Shown: positions 8,428 through 17,943, counted from the stretch's first letter. The stretch is DNA of 64,000 bases from Planctomycetota bacterium (GCA_022574595.1 JACZRS010000008.1:92919-156918), one strand, 5' to 3'. The notes: generated by a model not told the origin, from the sequence alone. Numbers and translations: made by a program.

Positions 8428-11337
8428 TTACCAATCTAAGGTACCGCGCCAAGCTGCGGACAGAGACTCAAGTGTCCAAACGCACTCTTTGTCGTCAATA
8501 CGCAATGTTTGCTCATTGCGTGTTTCGCCAATTATAACGAAGGGCATATCCGCTAATGTCGTTTTAACCGCATCTATATTACTTGATGAAACTTCGAGAA
8601 CATATCTGCTTGGTGATTCGCTAAATAATGAAGTCTCCGAGCATTCAAGCGAAGCGCCAATTCTGCCTGCAATACACATCTCAGCGATGGCTACCAATAG
8701 CCCCCCATCACTACAGTCGTGTACGGAATCTACAAGACAATTATTTATTAATGAATGAATCGCATTTGCGTAACGCGGCCCAGCTTTAAGATCAACAATC
8801 GGCACACTTTGATCATCACAACCGAACATCCGTGCATAATGTGATCCGCCAAGTGTGTCTTGAGTTTCGCCAACAATTATTAAAATACTTCCCGCACTTT
8901 TAATATCCATCGTCACGCACTTATTAATATCTGGCACAATCCCCATACCCGAAATCAAAAGGGTTGGCGGAATCTTTATAGTTTTGCCATCATCTGTTGC
9001 GAATTGATTGTTCAGTGAATCCTTGCCAGAGATAAAAGGCGTGCGGTAGGCTTTGGCTGCGTCGTAACAACCCTCTGCTGCTCGAACTAATCCGCCGAGT
9101 TCAGCTGGGTTATCACAGCTCGGCCAACAGAAATTATCGAGAATTGCAATGCGTTTGGGATCAGCTCCGACACAAACTAAATTGCGCACACATTCATCGA
9201 CCGCTGCGATGGCCATTTGATATGGATCATCACGTAAACCCGTTGCCAGACCATTTCCTATCGCTAAGCCACGCGTTGAATTCAGCACTGGGACAATAAC
9301 CGAAGCGTCCGATGGACCATCACTATTAGCGCCAACCAAAGGCGTAACAACTGATGAGCCTTGCACCTCATGATCGTACTGACGAATAATCCAATGCTTG
9401 GATGCAATATTAGGATGAGCTATGAGCTTGAGTAGCGCTTCGGTTATGGATGGTTTAGTTTTACTAACGCTTGTAGGAGATACAGAATAAGACCAAGTTG
9501 CCTGGCGTGTAGTCTTTGGCAAACCGTCGTGAAGAAAAGCCATGGACAATCGTCCAACTTCCGTTCCTTCATATAGCAGGATCAATTCTCGATCAACCGT
9601 GCCAAACTCACCTAGATCACACATCTGCACATCATGCAGATCACAAATCGCTTGGAGTTTTTCGATATTGTCTTGCTCAACTGCAAGTACCATGCGCTCC
9701 TGGGCTTCTGATATCCAAATTTCCGTTGGGCTTAGTCCATCATATTTGAGCGGAGCTTGTTCGAGATTAACTTGTGCGCCGAGTTGTTCTCCCATTTCGC
9801 CAACTGCACTGGAAAAACCACCTGCTCCGCAATCCGTTATCGAAGTAAACAAGCAGCCATCTTCATGATCGCGGGCTTGGAGAATCGCATCCAGCATTTT
9901 CTTTTCAGTTACTGGATTTCCGATTTGGACAGCATGGCTGAACTCATCTGCATGAACATCGGTTAACTCTGAAGAGCTAAACGTAGCCCCATGAATCCCA
10001 TCACGGCCGGTCCTTCCTCCTAGTGCAATAATCCTATCACCCGGATTTGGATCGCCAGTAACCTTATCGCGTGGCATAACCCCGACACATCCGCAGTAAA
10101 CCAGCGGGTTGCCTACATAATCATTGTCAAACCAGACCGCACCATCTATTGTGGGGATGCCCATGCGGTTGCCGTAGTCGCGCACGCCTGAAACAATTTC
10201 TGTGAGGATTCGTTTGGGATGCAAACAACCGGTTGGCAAGTTTTCCGCAGTAAAATGATCGGGATAACCCACACAGAAAACATCTGTTGCCGCTATGGGT
10301 TTGGCAGCTAATCCGGTCCCGATTATGTCTCGGATGCATCCGCCTATTCCTGTCGCTGCTCCGCCATAGGGTTCGATTGCAGATGGATGGTTGTGGGTTT
10401 CAACCTTAAAGCAGACTGCAGTTTCATCATCAAAAGCTATTATGCCTGCGTTATCAACGAACACGCTTAGGCACCAATCGATTCCATCAGCCATTAGCTC
10501 TTTTGTTGCAGCTGCGATTGTAGATTTTAATAGATTGTTAATCGTCACCGAGCCATCATCATTTACAACGTGGCCGGGACGATTGCTCATATCAATTGGC
10601 GCAGATGAATCATCTTCGCAATACCTGATCGTCGCTTTAAGGGTTTTATGCACGCAATGCTCTGACCAAGTTTGAGCGAGTGTTTCCAGTTCAATATCAT
10701 GTGGATCGCGCCCAAGCTTTTTATAGTGCGCTTGGATTTCTTGCATTTCTTCAAGGCTTAGAAACAAATGCGCTTCGCGGGAAAAGCTGGTTAGCGCTTT
10801 ATCACCCATCTCAAGAAGTGGAACGCTTACAACACGAAGTTCATAAGGTGAAGTTTTCGGAAAAGCTTGGGGATGGTAAGGTTGATTGTGGATCGCATGT
10901 ACAACTGGGTTTGCCAAGCAGCTTCGAGCAACCAGCTGCGCGGTTTGGCTATCTATGCCATGCATGTCATAGCGTTTGCCGGTGCGAACCTGAACATCGA
11001 CACCTAGAATTGAACGTATCGCAAGTTCAATAACTTCCGCATCCGGATCCATAACCCCCGGAAGTGGATGTACTTCTATTAGTGATTCGCCGATCAGTTC
11101 TGCCGAGCCAAAGGTTGCACTATCAATTACAACATCAGCGAGCAATTGGTCCGCAAGCATCTCTAGCTGTTGCTGGTCGATATTGCCTTGAATGAGATAA
11201 ATCGCAGCACTGTCGATCTTTGTTGGCTTACTAGGAAGATCCAGCGACATTGCCCGCTGGCGCGCAGCTTCACCGATCGGATCTGCCTGGCCAGCCTTGG
11301 GACGAACTTCTACTCGAAAAACCGTATTAGTTGTCAT
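8428..11337 (-). CDS. purL: FGAM synthase PurL fused to two N-terminal PurS-like domains
   Basis: A 969-residue protein, about 230 residues longer than stand-alone PurL of the small type. Residues 5-80 (FRVEVRPKAG...) and 88-165 (LIEVHPLPGV...GIDSQTAQLVARSCLANPVV) look like two tandem PurS domains. PurL proper begins near DPHDIELETLAQTWSEHC, followed by VETHNHPSAIEPYGGAATG (ATP/Mg site), a second half starting near VGANSDGPSDASV, and HDCSDGGL near the end. In organisms with small PurL, PurS is a separate small dimer that bridges PurL and PurQ; here the bridge is built in. The glutaminase is separate (purQ downstream). Start ATG at 11337. Confidence 0.9.
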   Translation of the reverse strand: MTTNTVFRVEVRPKAGQADPIGEAARQRAMSLDLPSKPTKIDSAAIYLIQGNIDQQQLEMLADQLLADVVIDSATFGSAELIGESLIEVHPLPGVMDPDAEVIELAIRSILGVDVQVRTGKRYDMHGIDSQTAQLVARSCLANPVVHAIHNQPYHPQAFPKTSPYELRVVSVPLLEMGDKALTSFSREAHLFLSLEEMQEIQAHYKKLGRDPHDIELETLAQTWSEHCVHKTLKATIRYCEDDSSAPIDMSNRPGHVVNDDGSVTINNLLKSTIAAATKELMADGIDWCLSVFVDNAGIIAFDDETAVCFKVETHNHPSAIEPYGGAATGIGGCIRDIIGTGLAAKPIAATDVFCVGYPDHFTAENLPTGCLHPKRILTEIVSGVRDYGNRMGIPTIDGAVWFDNDYVGNPLVYCGCVGVMPRDKVTGDPNPGDRIIALGGRTGRDGIHGATFSSSELTDVHADEFSHAVQIGNPVTEKKMLDAILQARDHEDGCLFTSITDCGAGGFSSAVGEMGEQLGAQVNLEQAPLKYDGLSPTEIWISEAQERMVLAVEQDNIEKLQAICDLHDVQMCDLGEFGTVDRELILLYEGTEVGRLSMAFLHDGLPKTTRQATWSYSVSPTSVSKTKPSITEALLKLIAHPNIASKHWIIRQYDHEVQGSSVVTPLVGANSDGPSDASVIVPVLNSTRGLAIGNGLATGLRDDPYQMAIAAVDECVRNLVCVGADPKRIAILDNFCWPSCDNPAELGGLVRAAEGCYDAAKAYRTPFISGKDSLNNQFATDDGKTIKIPPTLLISGMGIVPDINKCVTMDIKSAGSILIIVGETQDTLGGSHYARMFGCDDQSVPIVDLKAGPRYANAIHSLINNCLVDSVHDCSDGGLLVAIAEMCIAGRIGASLECSETSLFSESPSRYVLEVSSSNIDAVKTTLADMPFVIIGETRNEQTLRIDDKECVWTLESLSAAWRGTLDW

Positions 11338-11456
11338 AAATTTCCGTAATAGAAGATAAAACTGAAAGCGGGGTCGATACTATGGTTGTACTTGTCCTTC
11401 GACCAACCCCAATTTTCAAAGCTAGCTGCTAAACCTTAACAATTGCATTTACTTTT

Positions 11457-11912
11457 ATGAGTACAGAAAAACCTTTGGTTCAGCTTTATACAGATGGTGC
11501 ATGTTCGGGAAATCCCGGGCCGGGCGGCTGGGCCTACATATTAAAACATAATAAATCGGGCAAAGAATCTGAAAAGGCTGGCGGTGAGGCTTCTACAACT
11601 AACAACCGCATGGAACTTTCAGCTGTGATCGAGGGATTATTAACACTAAAAAATCCTTGTGTGGTTGAAGTGTATAGCGACAGTCAATATGTATGTAAGG
11701 GACTTATGGAGTGGATGGACGGTTGGAAAGCCAAGGGATGGAGGCGTGGGAAAAAAAACCAACCAGTCCTGAATACCGATCTTTGGAAGCAGCTTGATGA
11801 ATTAAGAAATCGCCACAAACTTACTTGCCACTGGATACGTGGGCACAACGAGCATCCTGAAAATGAAAGATGCGACCAATTAGCGGTCGCAGCTATTGAA
11901 AAATATAAATAG
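11457..11912 (+). CDS. rnhA: Ribonuclease HI
   Basis: A 151-residue type 1 RNase H, the usual length. The four acidic metal-binding residues are seen in LYTDGACSGNPG, NNRMELSAVIEGL, VYSDSQYV and ERCDQLA, and the basic handle region WMDGWKAKGWRRGKKNQ is present. It degrades the RNA strand of RNA:DNA hybrids in the cytoplasm. Divergent from purL with a 119-base spacer. Confidence 0.97.
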   Translation: MSTEKPLVQLYTDGACSGNPGPGGWAYILKHNKSGKESEKAGGEASTTNNRMELSAVIEGLLTLKNPCVVEVYSDSQYVCKGLMEWMDGWKAKGWRRGKKNQPVLNTDLWKQLDELRNRHKLTCHWIRGHNEHPENERCDQLAVAAIEKYK

Positions 11913-11964
11913 TACCTTGCGGGTAATTGTGCATAACAAGCTGCAATAAACCTATGATCCGATT

Positions 11965-12627
11965 ATGCACAGCAGGCAGATTATTCTTTATTCATTAGTT
12001 CTGGTTTGGATAACCCAATTTGCGATAGGCTGCCAAAAGCGCATACGAACTTCGGCGCCCAGTGCTGAGGTTGTTACTGAGGCTGAGCAATCTACTGTTC
12101 AGTTGGATGAAAAAGGCCCGGGCGCGGACTTGCCCAATGCGCTAAACTCCGCCAAGGCAGCCGCTTTGTATGTTTCAAGCCTGCCAATAGTGGATAACTT
12201 GTGGATTCTCAGAGAAATAGGCCTTCACTCGTCGCTTTATAGAGCCAGTTATGAGAGGAGGCTTGGGGACGCATCACGCGGTTTCTTACTTGGCCGGCCC
12301 ATGAACGCTGATATTGGGGCGTTAGCGATTGATTTGGATGAGTTTCGATTGCGGGTATTGGCTGAGCTCAGTGAGCTTGGGCCTCCAATTGAGTGGGCGA
12401 TTAGTAGCTATGACGCTGTTGGAGCTGTTGATGGGTTTCATGGCGCTAGAAAAGCTCCGACTCATCTGGGTTTTCGGATAATTGAGCGAATTGATGACCA
12501 GGCGACGGTCCTGGCTGAGATCAACTCGCAAACACCAAGGGCTCGCTCTGTACGCCAACTGGTCTCCTGTACCTTCGATGGTGAGCAGTGGCGGGTTAAG
12601 CCTCTGGGGTTGCGGACGGTTTGGTGA
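11965..12627 (+). CDS. Putative lipoprotein, unknown function
   Basis: A 220-residue protein with a signal peptide and lipobox AIGC (Cys about residue 23), followed by a Ser/Glu/Thr-rich linker and a globular domain of about 150 residues with no recognised motif (segments such as EIGLHSSLYRASYERRLG and DEFRLRVLAELSELGP). It is 52 bases after rnhA on the same strand and 81 bases before rpsL. Not recognised. Confidence 0.6.
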   Translation: MHSRQIILYSLVLVWITQFAIGCQKRIRTSAPSAEVVTEAEQSTVQLDEKGPGADLPNALNSAKAAALYVSSLPIVDNLWILREIGLHSSLYRASYERRLGDASRGFLLGRPMNADIGALAIDLDEFRLRVLAELSELGPPIEWAISSYDAVGAVDGFHGARKAPTHLGFRIIERIDDQATVLAEINSQTPRARSVRQLVSCTFDGEQWRVKPLGLRTVW

Positions 12628-12708
12628 GGTAGAGATAAGAATCATTGCTTTAGGTGCACTGGCTACCTAAACTCCGCGGTCCAAATTATTCTCGGAGATG
12701 TTGTTTCT

Positions 12709-13080
12709 ATGCCAACGATTAATCAGCTTGTTAGAAAGCCCAGACGCACACCTAAAGCCAAGAGTAAGGTGCGCGATATGGACGCTTGCCCTCAAAAACG
12801 AGGGGTTTGCATCCAGGTAAAGACGGTTACGCCTAAGAAACCTAACTCAGCTTTGAGAAAAGTTGCACGGGTCAGGCTGTCCAACGGCAAGGAAATAACA
12901 GCATACATCGGTGGCGAGGGACATAATCTTCAGGAACACTCGATTGTCCTGGTACGAGGCGGACGTGTTCGCGATCTGCCCGGCGTGCGATACCACGTCG
13001 TTCGAGGTTCACATGACTGCCTGGGAGTGGAAGGCAGAAAGCAAGGTCGCTCAAAGTACGGAACTAAAAAGGGCAAATAA
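12709..13080 (+). CDS. rpsL: 30S ribosomal protein S12 with Arg88
   Basis: A 123-residue S12 with all landmarks: [10 protein letters not shown] start, [11 protein letters not shown] with Lys43, and [10 protein letters not shown]. The loop normally written GRVKDLPGVRY reads [11 protein letters not shown] here, so residue 88 is Arg (codon CGC) in place of Lys. In Escherichia coli and Mycobacterium tuberculosis Lys88Arg (87 without the initiator Met) is a classic streptomycin-resistance substitution. Asp89, the RimO methylthiolation site, is kept. A GGAG Shine-Dalgarno lies upstream of the ATG. rpsG follows after 160 bases; tuf/fusA do not. Confidence 0.97.
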   Translation: MPTINQLVRKPRRTPKAKSKVRDMDACPQKRGVCIQVKTVTPKKPNSALRKVARVRLSNGKEITAYIGGEGHNLQEHSIVLVRGGRVRDLPGVRYHVVRGSHDCLGVEGRKQGRSKYGTKKGK

Positions 13081-13240
13081 GAAAGTAACTAATCTTTAGG
13101 TACAAAAAATAATCACAGGCAAGTAATCGCAGCCTAAAACCCAGACATGCCCCTAATATCGAGGCTGCGGTGAACAAAATGCCCAGAAAAATAAAAAAAA
13201 TTTTCCATGGCAGATGAGCCAAAATAGGGAGTTCAGGTAA

Positions 13241-13735
13241 ATGGCTGGCAGAATTACGAAATCGGAAGAGCAACTACGTCCAGACCCTCGTTTCAACGAC
13301 ATAGTGCTGTCAAAGTTCATCAATTGCGTGATGTATGGTGGAAAAAAGGCCACGGCTCAACGAATGATGTACTCAGCTTTGGATGAGATTCAGGCTCGTT
13401 TGGACAAGGAAAAGAACGAAAACGCTCCAAAAACGTCGATTGAGGTCTTTAGGCAGGCTATCGACAATGTAAAGCCAGGCGTGGAAGTTCGTTCCCGCAG
13501 AGTCGGTGGAGCCAACTATCAGGTGCCTATGTCTGTCACCGCCAAACGCCAACAGAGCCTGGCATTTCGCTGGCTTATCGTTTCTGCAAGGAGCGAAAAG
13601 GGCAAACCCATGCATAAAAGGTTGGCTCGAGAGCTATATGATGCCGCCCGTGGCGAAGGAAAGGCCATGACAACCAGGGAAAATACCCATAGAATGGCTG
13701 AAGCAAATAAGGCATTTGCCCATTTTGCGTGGTAG
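13241..13735 (+). CDS. rpsG: 30S ribosomal protein S7
   Basis: A 164-residue S7, slightly longer than the usual 156. Family segments FNDIVLSKFINCVMYGGKK, VKPGVEVRSRRVGGANYQVP and the C-terminal GKAMTTRENTHRMAEANKAFAHFAW (partly) are present. It nucleates assembly of the 30S head. AGGGAG precedes the ATG. The 160-base spacer from rpsL is A-rich and holds no obvious structure. A strong terminator follows, so rpsL-rpsG end here without fusA. Confidence 0.97.
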   Translation: MAGRITKSEEQLRPDPRFNDIVLSKFINCVMYGGKKATAQRMMYSALDEIQARLDKEKNENAPKTSIEVFRQAIDNVKPGVEVRSRRVGGANYQVPMSVTAKRQQSLAFRWLIVSARSEKGKPMHKRLARELYDAARGEGKAMTTRENTHRMAEANKAFAHFAW

Positions 13736-13779
13736 AATTCTGTGGTATAATAATCACAGTTAAAAATGATCCCCCTTTC

Positions 13780-13821
13780 CCGGCCGTCAGCGTGCTATGC
13801 ACGCGGCGGCCGGATTTTTTT
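13780..13821 (+). terminator. Terminator after rpsG
   Basis: CCGGCCG at 13780-13786 pairs with CGGCCGG at 13807-13813, with an inner GCGTG/CACGC stem, followed by ATTTTTTTCT. It lies 45 bases beyond the rpsG stop. Confidence 0.9.
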
Positions 13822-13880
13822 CTAACCCCCTATATCAGCTGACTCTGCGAAATCAACATCGCTCCTTGTACCATGGATCT

Positions 13881-14789
13881 GTGTTCACTCTCTTTCGCAC
13901 TAATACATTTGCTTGCCTGCTCTTGTTCACTGCTGCAATTACGCTAACTTCACAAGTCGCAATTGGGCAATCAAGAAGTGCGCGTAAAGCAAAGTCAACT
14001 AATGAACATGCGATAATTAAGGAAGCGCGCAAGCTACTTATAGCTGAAGCGGAACAAGCAAAGAAGACTGAACAATTGCCCACGCTTAGCGCAGACTTTG
14101 CTAAGCGATTTAATAAACAAATATCAGCTGAAGATTTAACTGCTGCGATTCTTGAGCGCGTGCATAGTGATACTTTTATCGATGCTTATGTACGTTGGCA
14201 ATTTACCAGCTTTGATCCAGCCCTCCCTGATTTTACCGATCAACAATTTGCCCAGTTCATGAATAACATTCCTAGCTTTATTGATAACCCACGCGCTGAT
14301 TCAGAAACTGTCTATTCAATGAAACGCCTCTCAAAATCAGGCAGGCTGCCCAACAATCAATGGCTTCAAATTGAGGAATTCGTAAACACGCTTGATAATC
14401 AAACGCAGTTAGCGGAAATGTTTAATGAACCTGCGCGCTCGTTCGCTGATTGGGTACAAAAAAAACTTGGCAATACCGGGCATCTGCCAAGGCTTTGGCT
14501 ACTCGCTCGATGTGCAGCAACCATTGATGCTGGTTGGTCTACTCAATCTATTAAAACCAAGATCAGTCGACAATTTACTGATAGTGTTAAAGATGAAACT
14601 TTTACTTCCGATCAGAGGCGTCATGTAATTAAACAAGCGCAGCGAATAGTGGATCGTAAGCGAGTATTCGTTAATGAAATTACCTACCTTGCAGACGGTT
14701 CGGTGCGCGTAACTTTCTCAACCTGTACGGTAACCCAAAAAAACGTAAAAAACTGGTCTGACCGATTAGCTGGAATCAAGCCTCCTTGA
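13881..14789 (+). CDS. Secreted protein, tandem paralogue 1
   Basis: About 302 residues. The longest frame opens at 13797, but that ATG lies inside the rpsG terminator, so the GTG at 13881 is preferred: it gives a normal signal peptide (FTLFRTNTFACLLLFTAAITL...VAIGQ) with cleavage after about residue 30. The mature part is helical, with the marker IDAYVRWQFTSFDPALPDF near residues 105-125 and NIPSFIDNPRAD. It is clearly homologous along its length to the next gene. No domain or catalytic motif recognised; envelope location is inferred. Confidence 0.65.
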   Translation: MFTLFRTNTFACLLLFTAAITLTSQVAIGQSRSARKAKSTNEHAIIKEARKLLIAEAEQAKKTEQLPTLSADFAKRFNKQISAEDLTAAILERVHSDTFIDAYVRWQFTSFDPALPDFTDQQFAQFMNNIPSFIDNPRADSETVYSMKRLSKSGRLPNNQWLQIEEFVNTLDNQTQLAEMFNEPARSFADWVQKKLGNTGHLPRLWLLARCAATIDAGWSTQSIKTKISRQFTDSVKDETFTSDQRRHVIKQAQRIVDRKRVFVNEITYLADGSVRVTFSTCTVTQKNVKNWSDRLAGIKPP

Positions 14790-14849
14790 TGTACTCCCTT
14801 ATGTATTATCAAAAAGCTGGCCCTTTATATCACTCCTATTATTATCCTG

Positions 14850-15734
14850 ATGATGCAAGGAAATTGTAAATCACTACATCTTGGGCCTGCTGTTCTTCTA
14901 ATTGCATTATTGCTAACAGGAGCAGCAACTACAACTTCTGGGCAAACACAAACCAGAAGCCCAAATGCAGTTTTAGCGGAAGCTATTAAGACCTTGACAG
15001 ACGAAGCTCAGCAAGCCAAGGAAACGCAGCAGCTACCTCGTCAAAAAGCTGATTTTGCGAAATCTTTCAAGCAAACCTTGCCAACTGAATTAGTTGGCAG
15101 AAAAATAAGCCGCCAGGTCAATCGTGATGATTTTGTTGATGCTTACGTACGCTGGCAGCTTACGAGTTTTGACCCGACATTGCCGAAGTTCAAGGATCGA
15201 GAGTTTGCTAGATTTGTAAATTCTCTTCCAAAGCTGCTTGATCATCCGCGTGCGGATGACTCGTTGCTATCAGACATAAACAAAGCTATCAGGGCTGGGG
15301 TATTAGATGAAAAATCTCAAGAACAACTAAATAGCAAGCTCACGGATTGTACGAAAATGACAAGTGTTGCTTCAGCTCTCAATCTACCTAATACGCGCTT
15401 GAGGACATGGATACTCTCGCAGTTACCACAGACCGGAGCTAAACCCATACAGCTAAAACTAGATCAGTTATCCAAAACAGTACAAGCAGGTTGGCCCGTC
15501 GATAGAATCAAAACGCAGCTTGATAAGCTTTTTGAAAAAAGTGATCGTGATAGAAGTTTTACAATCAAGCAGCGACAAACCGTTACAAGACAAGCACAAA
15601 TGCTCATTGGAATGAATCGGGTCTTTCTTGCAAGAGCGAATATTACAGATGGCACAATATCAGCAGATTTTGACGATAGTGGCGTTTATGATTTTGAAGT
15701 CAGGCGATGGATCAGAGCAATACTGCATAACTGA
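14850..15734 (+). CDS. Secreted protein, tandem paralogue 2
   Basis: A 294-residue protein with a signal peptide (hydrophobic GPAVLLIALLLTGAATTTSGQ). It is the tandem duplicate of the previous gene: DAYVRWQLTSFDPTLPKF, SLPKLLDHPRADD and a C-terminal RQTVTRQAQMLIG...NRVFLA track matching segments there. The two genes are 60 bases apart. ATG codons at 14850 and 14853 are both possible. The duplicates have diverged substantially, so both are probably maintained. Unknown function. Confidence 0.65.
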   Translation: MMQGNCKSLHLGPAVLLIALLLTGAATTTSGQTQTRSPNAVLAEAIKTLTDEAQQAKETQQLPRQKADFAKSFKQTLPTELVGRKISRQVNRDDFVDAYVRWQLTSFDPTLPKFKDREFARFVNSLPKLLDHPRADDSLLSDINKAIRAGVLDEKSQEQLNSKLTDCTKMTSVASALNLPNTRLRTWILSQLPQTGAKPIQLKLDQLSKTVQAGWPVDRIKTQLDKLFEKSDRDRSFTIKQRQTVTRQAQMLIGMNRVFLARANITDGTISADFDDSGVYDFEVRRWIRAILHN

Positions 15735-15752
15735 CCTTGGAGCGGAATCTAC

Positions 15753-16877
15753 GTGACTGATCTTTCTCGATATCACAGGCAAATGCTCCTTGAGGATATT
15801 GGCCAGGTTGGTCAACAAAAACTCGCTCAATCGCACGCACTTATTGTTGGTTGCGGTGCATTGGGGACAGTAATCGCTGACTCTCTCGCTCGAGCTGGTG
15901 TGGGAACGCTAAGCATTGTTGACCGCGACACGGTTGAAATAACCAACCTGCAAAGACAGGTTCTGTTTGATGAAAATGATGTCTTAAAGCAAATTCCCAA
16001 AGCCCAGGCTGCCAAAGCCAAGCTGGCAAAGATTAATTCGCAGATTAAGGTAAACGCTCACGTTACTGATTTTTCCTTTAAAAATGCCCAGCTGCTAATT
16101 GAAGATGTAGATATTCTGCTCGATGGACTTGATAACTTTCAAACTCGATATCTGTTAAATGACCTGGCTGTGGCCAACGGCCTACCTTACATCTATGGCG
16201 GAGCAGTCGGGACAACCGGAATGTCCCTGGCGATATTGCCTCATTCACACGCTCGTAAAAATAAATCACCCCAATCATCAGTTTCCTGGCCAGATGAATT
16301 ATCCACCCCTTGCTTAAGGTGCATATTCCCGGAAGCGCCCCCACCTGGTGCAAGTCCAACTTGTGATACCGCAGGCGTGCTCGGGGCAGTAGTATCAATT
16401 ATCGCATCCCATCAAGTAGCTCAGGCAATCAAACTGTTAACCGGAAACATGGATCGACTTGATCGATCACTACTTTCAATTGATGTTTGGCTGAATCAAC
16501 ACAGAACTTTGGATGTATCTACAGCACGCAATACAAGTGATTGTCCATGCTGCGTCAAAGGGGAATTTGAGTTTCTATTTGGCCAAACCGGAGGCGAGGC
16601 AACTTCACTTTGCGGACGCAACGCAGTTCAAATCAACCCACAGAAATCTGAATCAGAACAGCCCAACATGGATCTATCTTCAATAGCTCTAAACCTAAAT
16701 AAGCATGGAACCTTTACGGTAAACCAATACTTGCTGCACGGACAATTCACCAACGAACAGGGAAAAAATGGCATTCCGGTCGAGCTAACCCTGTTTCCCG
16801 ACGGCAGAGCGATTGTAAAAGGGACTGATGAGCCAGAGTTCGCCCGCTCGATCTACGCAAAATACATTGGTAATTAA
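15753..16877 (+). CDS. ThiF/MoeB-type E1-like adenylyltransferase
   Basis: A 374-residue protein starting with GTG at 15753, 18 bases after the previous stop. It begins RYHRQMLLEDIGQVGQQKL, followed by the nucleotide-binding VGCGALGTVIADSLARAGVG, the adenylation Asp in IVDRDTVEITNLQRQ, and DGLDNFQTRYLLND. Two zinc-binding CxxC pairs (PCLRC and CPCC) and the PTCDTAGVLG segment with the conserved Cys are present. Enzymes of this family adenylate the C-terminus of ThiS/MoaD-type sulfur carriers. The last 70 residues form an extra acidic domain (NQYLLHGQF...ELTLFPDGRAIVKGT) whose sequence resembles the C-terminal extension of other E1-like proteins. No sulfur-carrier gene is adjacent, so thiamine or molybdopterin specificity cannot be told. 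Confidence 0.88.
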   Translation: MTDLSRYHRQMLLEDIGQVGQQKLAQSHALIVGCGALGTVIADSLARAGVGTLSIVDRDTVEITNLQRQVLFDENDVLKQIPKAQAAKAKLAKINSQIKVNAHVTDFSFKNAQLLIEDVDILLDGLDNFQTRYLLNDLAVANGLPYIYGGAVGTTGMSLAILPHSHARKNKSPQSSVSWPDELSTPCLRCIFPEAPPPGASPTCDTAGVLGAVVSIIASHQVAQAIKLLTGNMDRLDRSLLSIDVWLNQHRTLDVSTARNTSDCPCCVKGEFEFLFGQTGGEATSLCGRNAVQINPQKSESEQPNMDLSSIALNLNKHGTFTVNQYLLHGQFTNEQGKNGIPVELTLFPDGRAIVKGTDEPEFARSIYAKYIGN

Positions 16878-16986
16878 ATTAGGACACTCAAACAATATAT
16901 AGCCCCAAGGACATCCCTATGGCTATTAGAGTACTTTTCTACTTCTGAAAAAGGCTCAAGGATCCTAGCAGCGATACACTATCAGC

Positions 16987-17943
16987 ATGACTCAGGCTCC
17001 TCTAGCTAAGCCTCATTCTAAGCAGGCCGCCGACTCCCAGCCGCATCAGGCTGAGGGCGGTGTTGTCGCTATTCCAAAAAAAACTAAACCAGTTACTCTG
17101 CGCACCATCGCCAAGATGGCTAAGCAAGGTGAAAAGTTCCCTTGCCTCACCTGCTATGACGCGACTACCGCAAAGTGGCTGGAGCGAAGTGGTATTCCAA
17201 TACTACTTGTTGGTGACACTGCTGCGGAGATGATTCTTGGTTTGCCTAGCACAATCCATGCTCCACTTGATTTCCTGATAACAATCAACGCTGCGGTAAA
17301 ACGAGGTGCGCCTAATACCCTAGTCATGGCCGACATGCCCTTTATGAGTTACCAAGCAGATGAGGCGGAGGGTATAAGAAACGCAGGCCGCTTTATGACC
17401 GAAGGCCTGGCAGACGCAGTAAAAGTTGAAGTAGATCGATCCTTCACTGGCCTAGTAAAAAAGATGGCCCGTGCAGGTGTTCCTGTTGTAGCGCATATTG
17501 GAAGCCTCCCCCAGCGCGCCAAAATGCAGGGTGGATATAGATCAGTAGGCCGAACCGCCAAGCAAGCACAAGCGGTTGTTGATGATGCATTAGCTTTAGA
17601 GGAAGCTGGGGCGATAATGCTGCTTCTTGAAGCCTGTCCAAATGAAGTATCAAGCAAGATTGTCGAGGAAACATCCATACCCGTAATCGGTTGCGGTGCA
17701 GGCCCAGCCTGCCATGGCCAAATTGTGGTCTTGCATGATTTATTAGGCCTTACAGATTGGCAGCCAGCCTTCGCAAGGCCCATAACCGCTCTTGGCAAGC
17801 AGATTATTCTGGCTGCGGATCAATGGATTGACATGGTAAAAACATCCAAACTTGGCGAACATCCCTACAAGATGGCCGAGGGAGAGTTAGCGAAATTCAA
17901 TAAATTGGGCAAAAACCACTCTTCTGGAGCGCCAGAAGGCTGA
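16987..17943 (+). CDS. panB: 3-methyl-2-oxobutanoate hydroxymethyltransferase
   Basis: A 318-residue PanB with a 35-residue N-terminal extension rich in Pro and Lys before TLRTIAKMAKQGEKF. Family segments are LTCYDATTAKWLERSGIPILLVGD, AVKRGAPNTLVMADMPFMSY, VPVVAHIGSLPQRA, LLLEACPNEVS (catalytic Glu) and IPVIGCGAGPACHGQI. The enzyme makes ketopantoate from alpha-ketoisovalerate and methylene-tetrahydrofolate for pantothenate/CoA synthesis. The KIEGG motif of typical PanB is VKVEVD here and the GDSLGM motif reads GDTAAEM, so it is a divergent member. panC is not nearby. Confidence 0.85.
   Translation: MTQAPLAKPHSKQAADSQPHQAEGGVVAIPKKTKPVTLRTIAKMAKQGEKFPCLTCYDATTAKWLERSGIPILLVGDTAAEMILGLPSTIHAPLDFLITINAAVKRGAPNTLVMADMPFMSYQADEAEGIRNAGRFMTEGLADAVKVEVDRSFTGLVKKMARAGVPVVAHIGSLPQRAKMQGGYRSVGRTAKQAQAVVDDALALEEAGAIMLLLEACPNEVSSKIVEETSIPVIGCGAGPACHGQIVVLHDLLGLTDWQPAFARPITALGKQIILAADQWIDMVKTSKLGEHPYKMAEGELAKFNKLGKNHSSGAPEG

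Noticed and set aside
12709-13735. A complete str operon (rpsL-rpsG-fusA-tuf)
   Set aside because: A strong terminator follows rpsG and the next genes encode unrelated secreted proteins.
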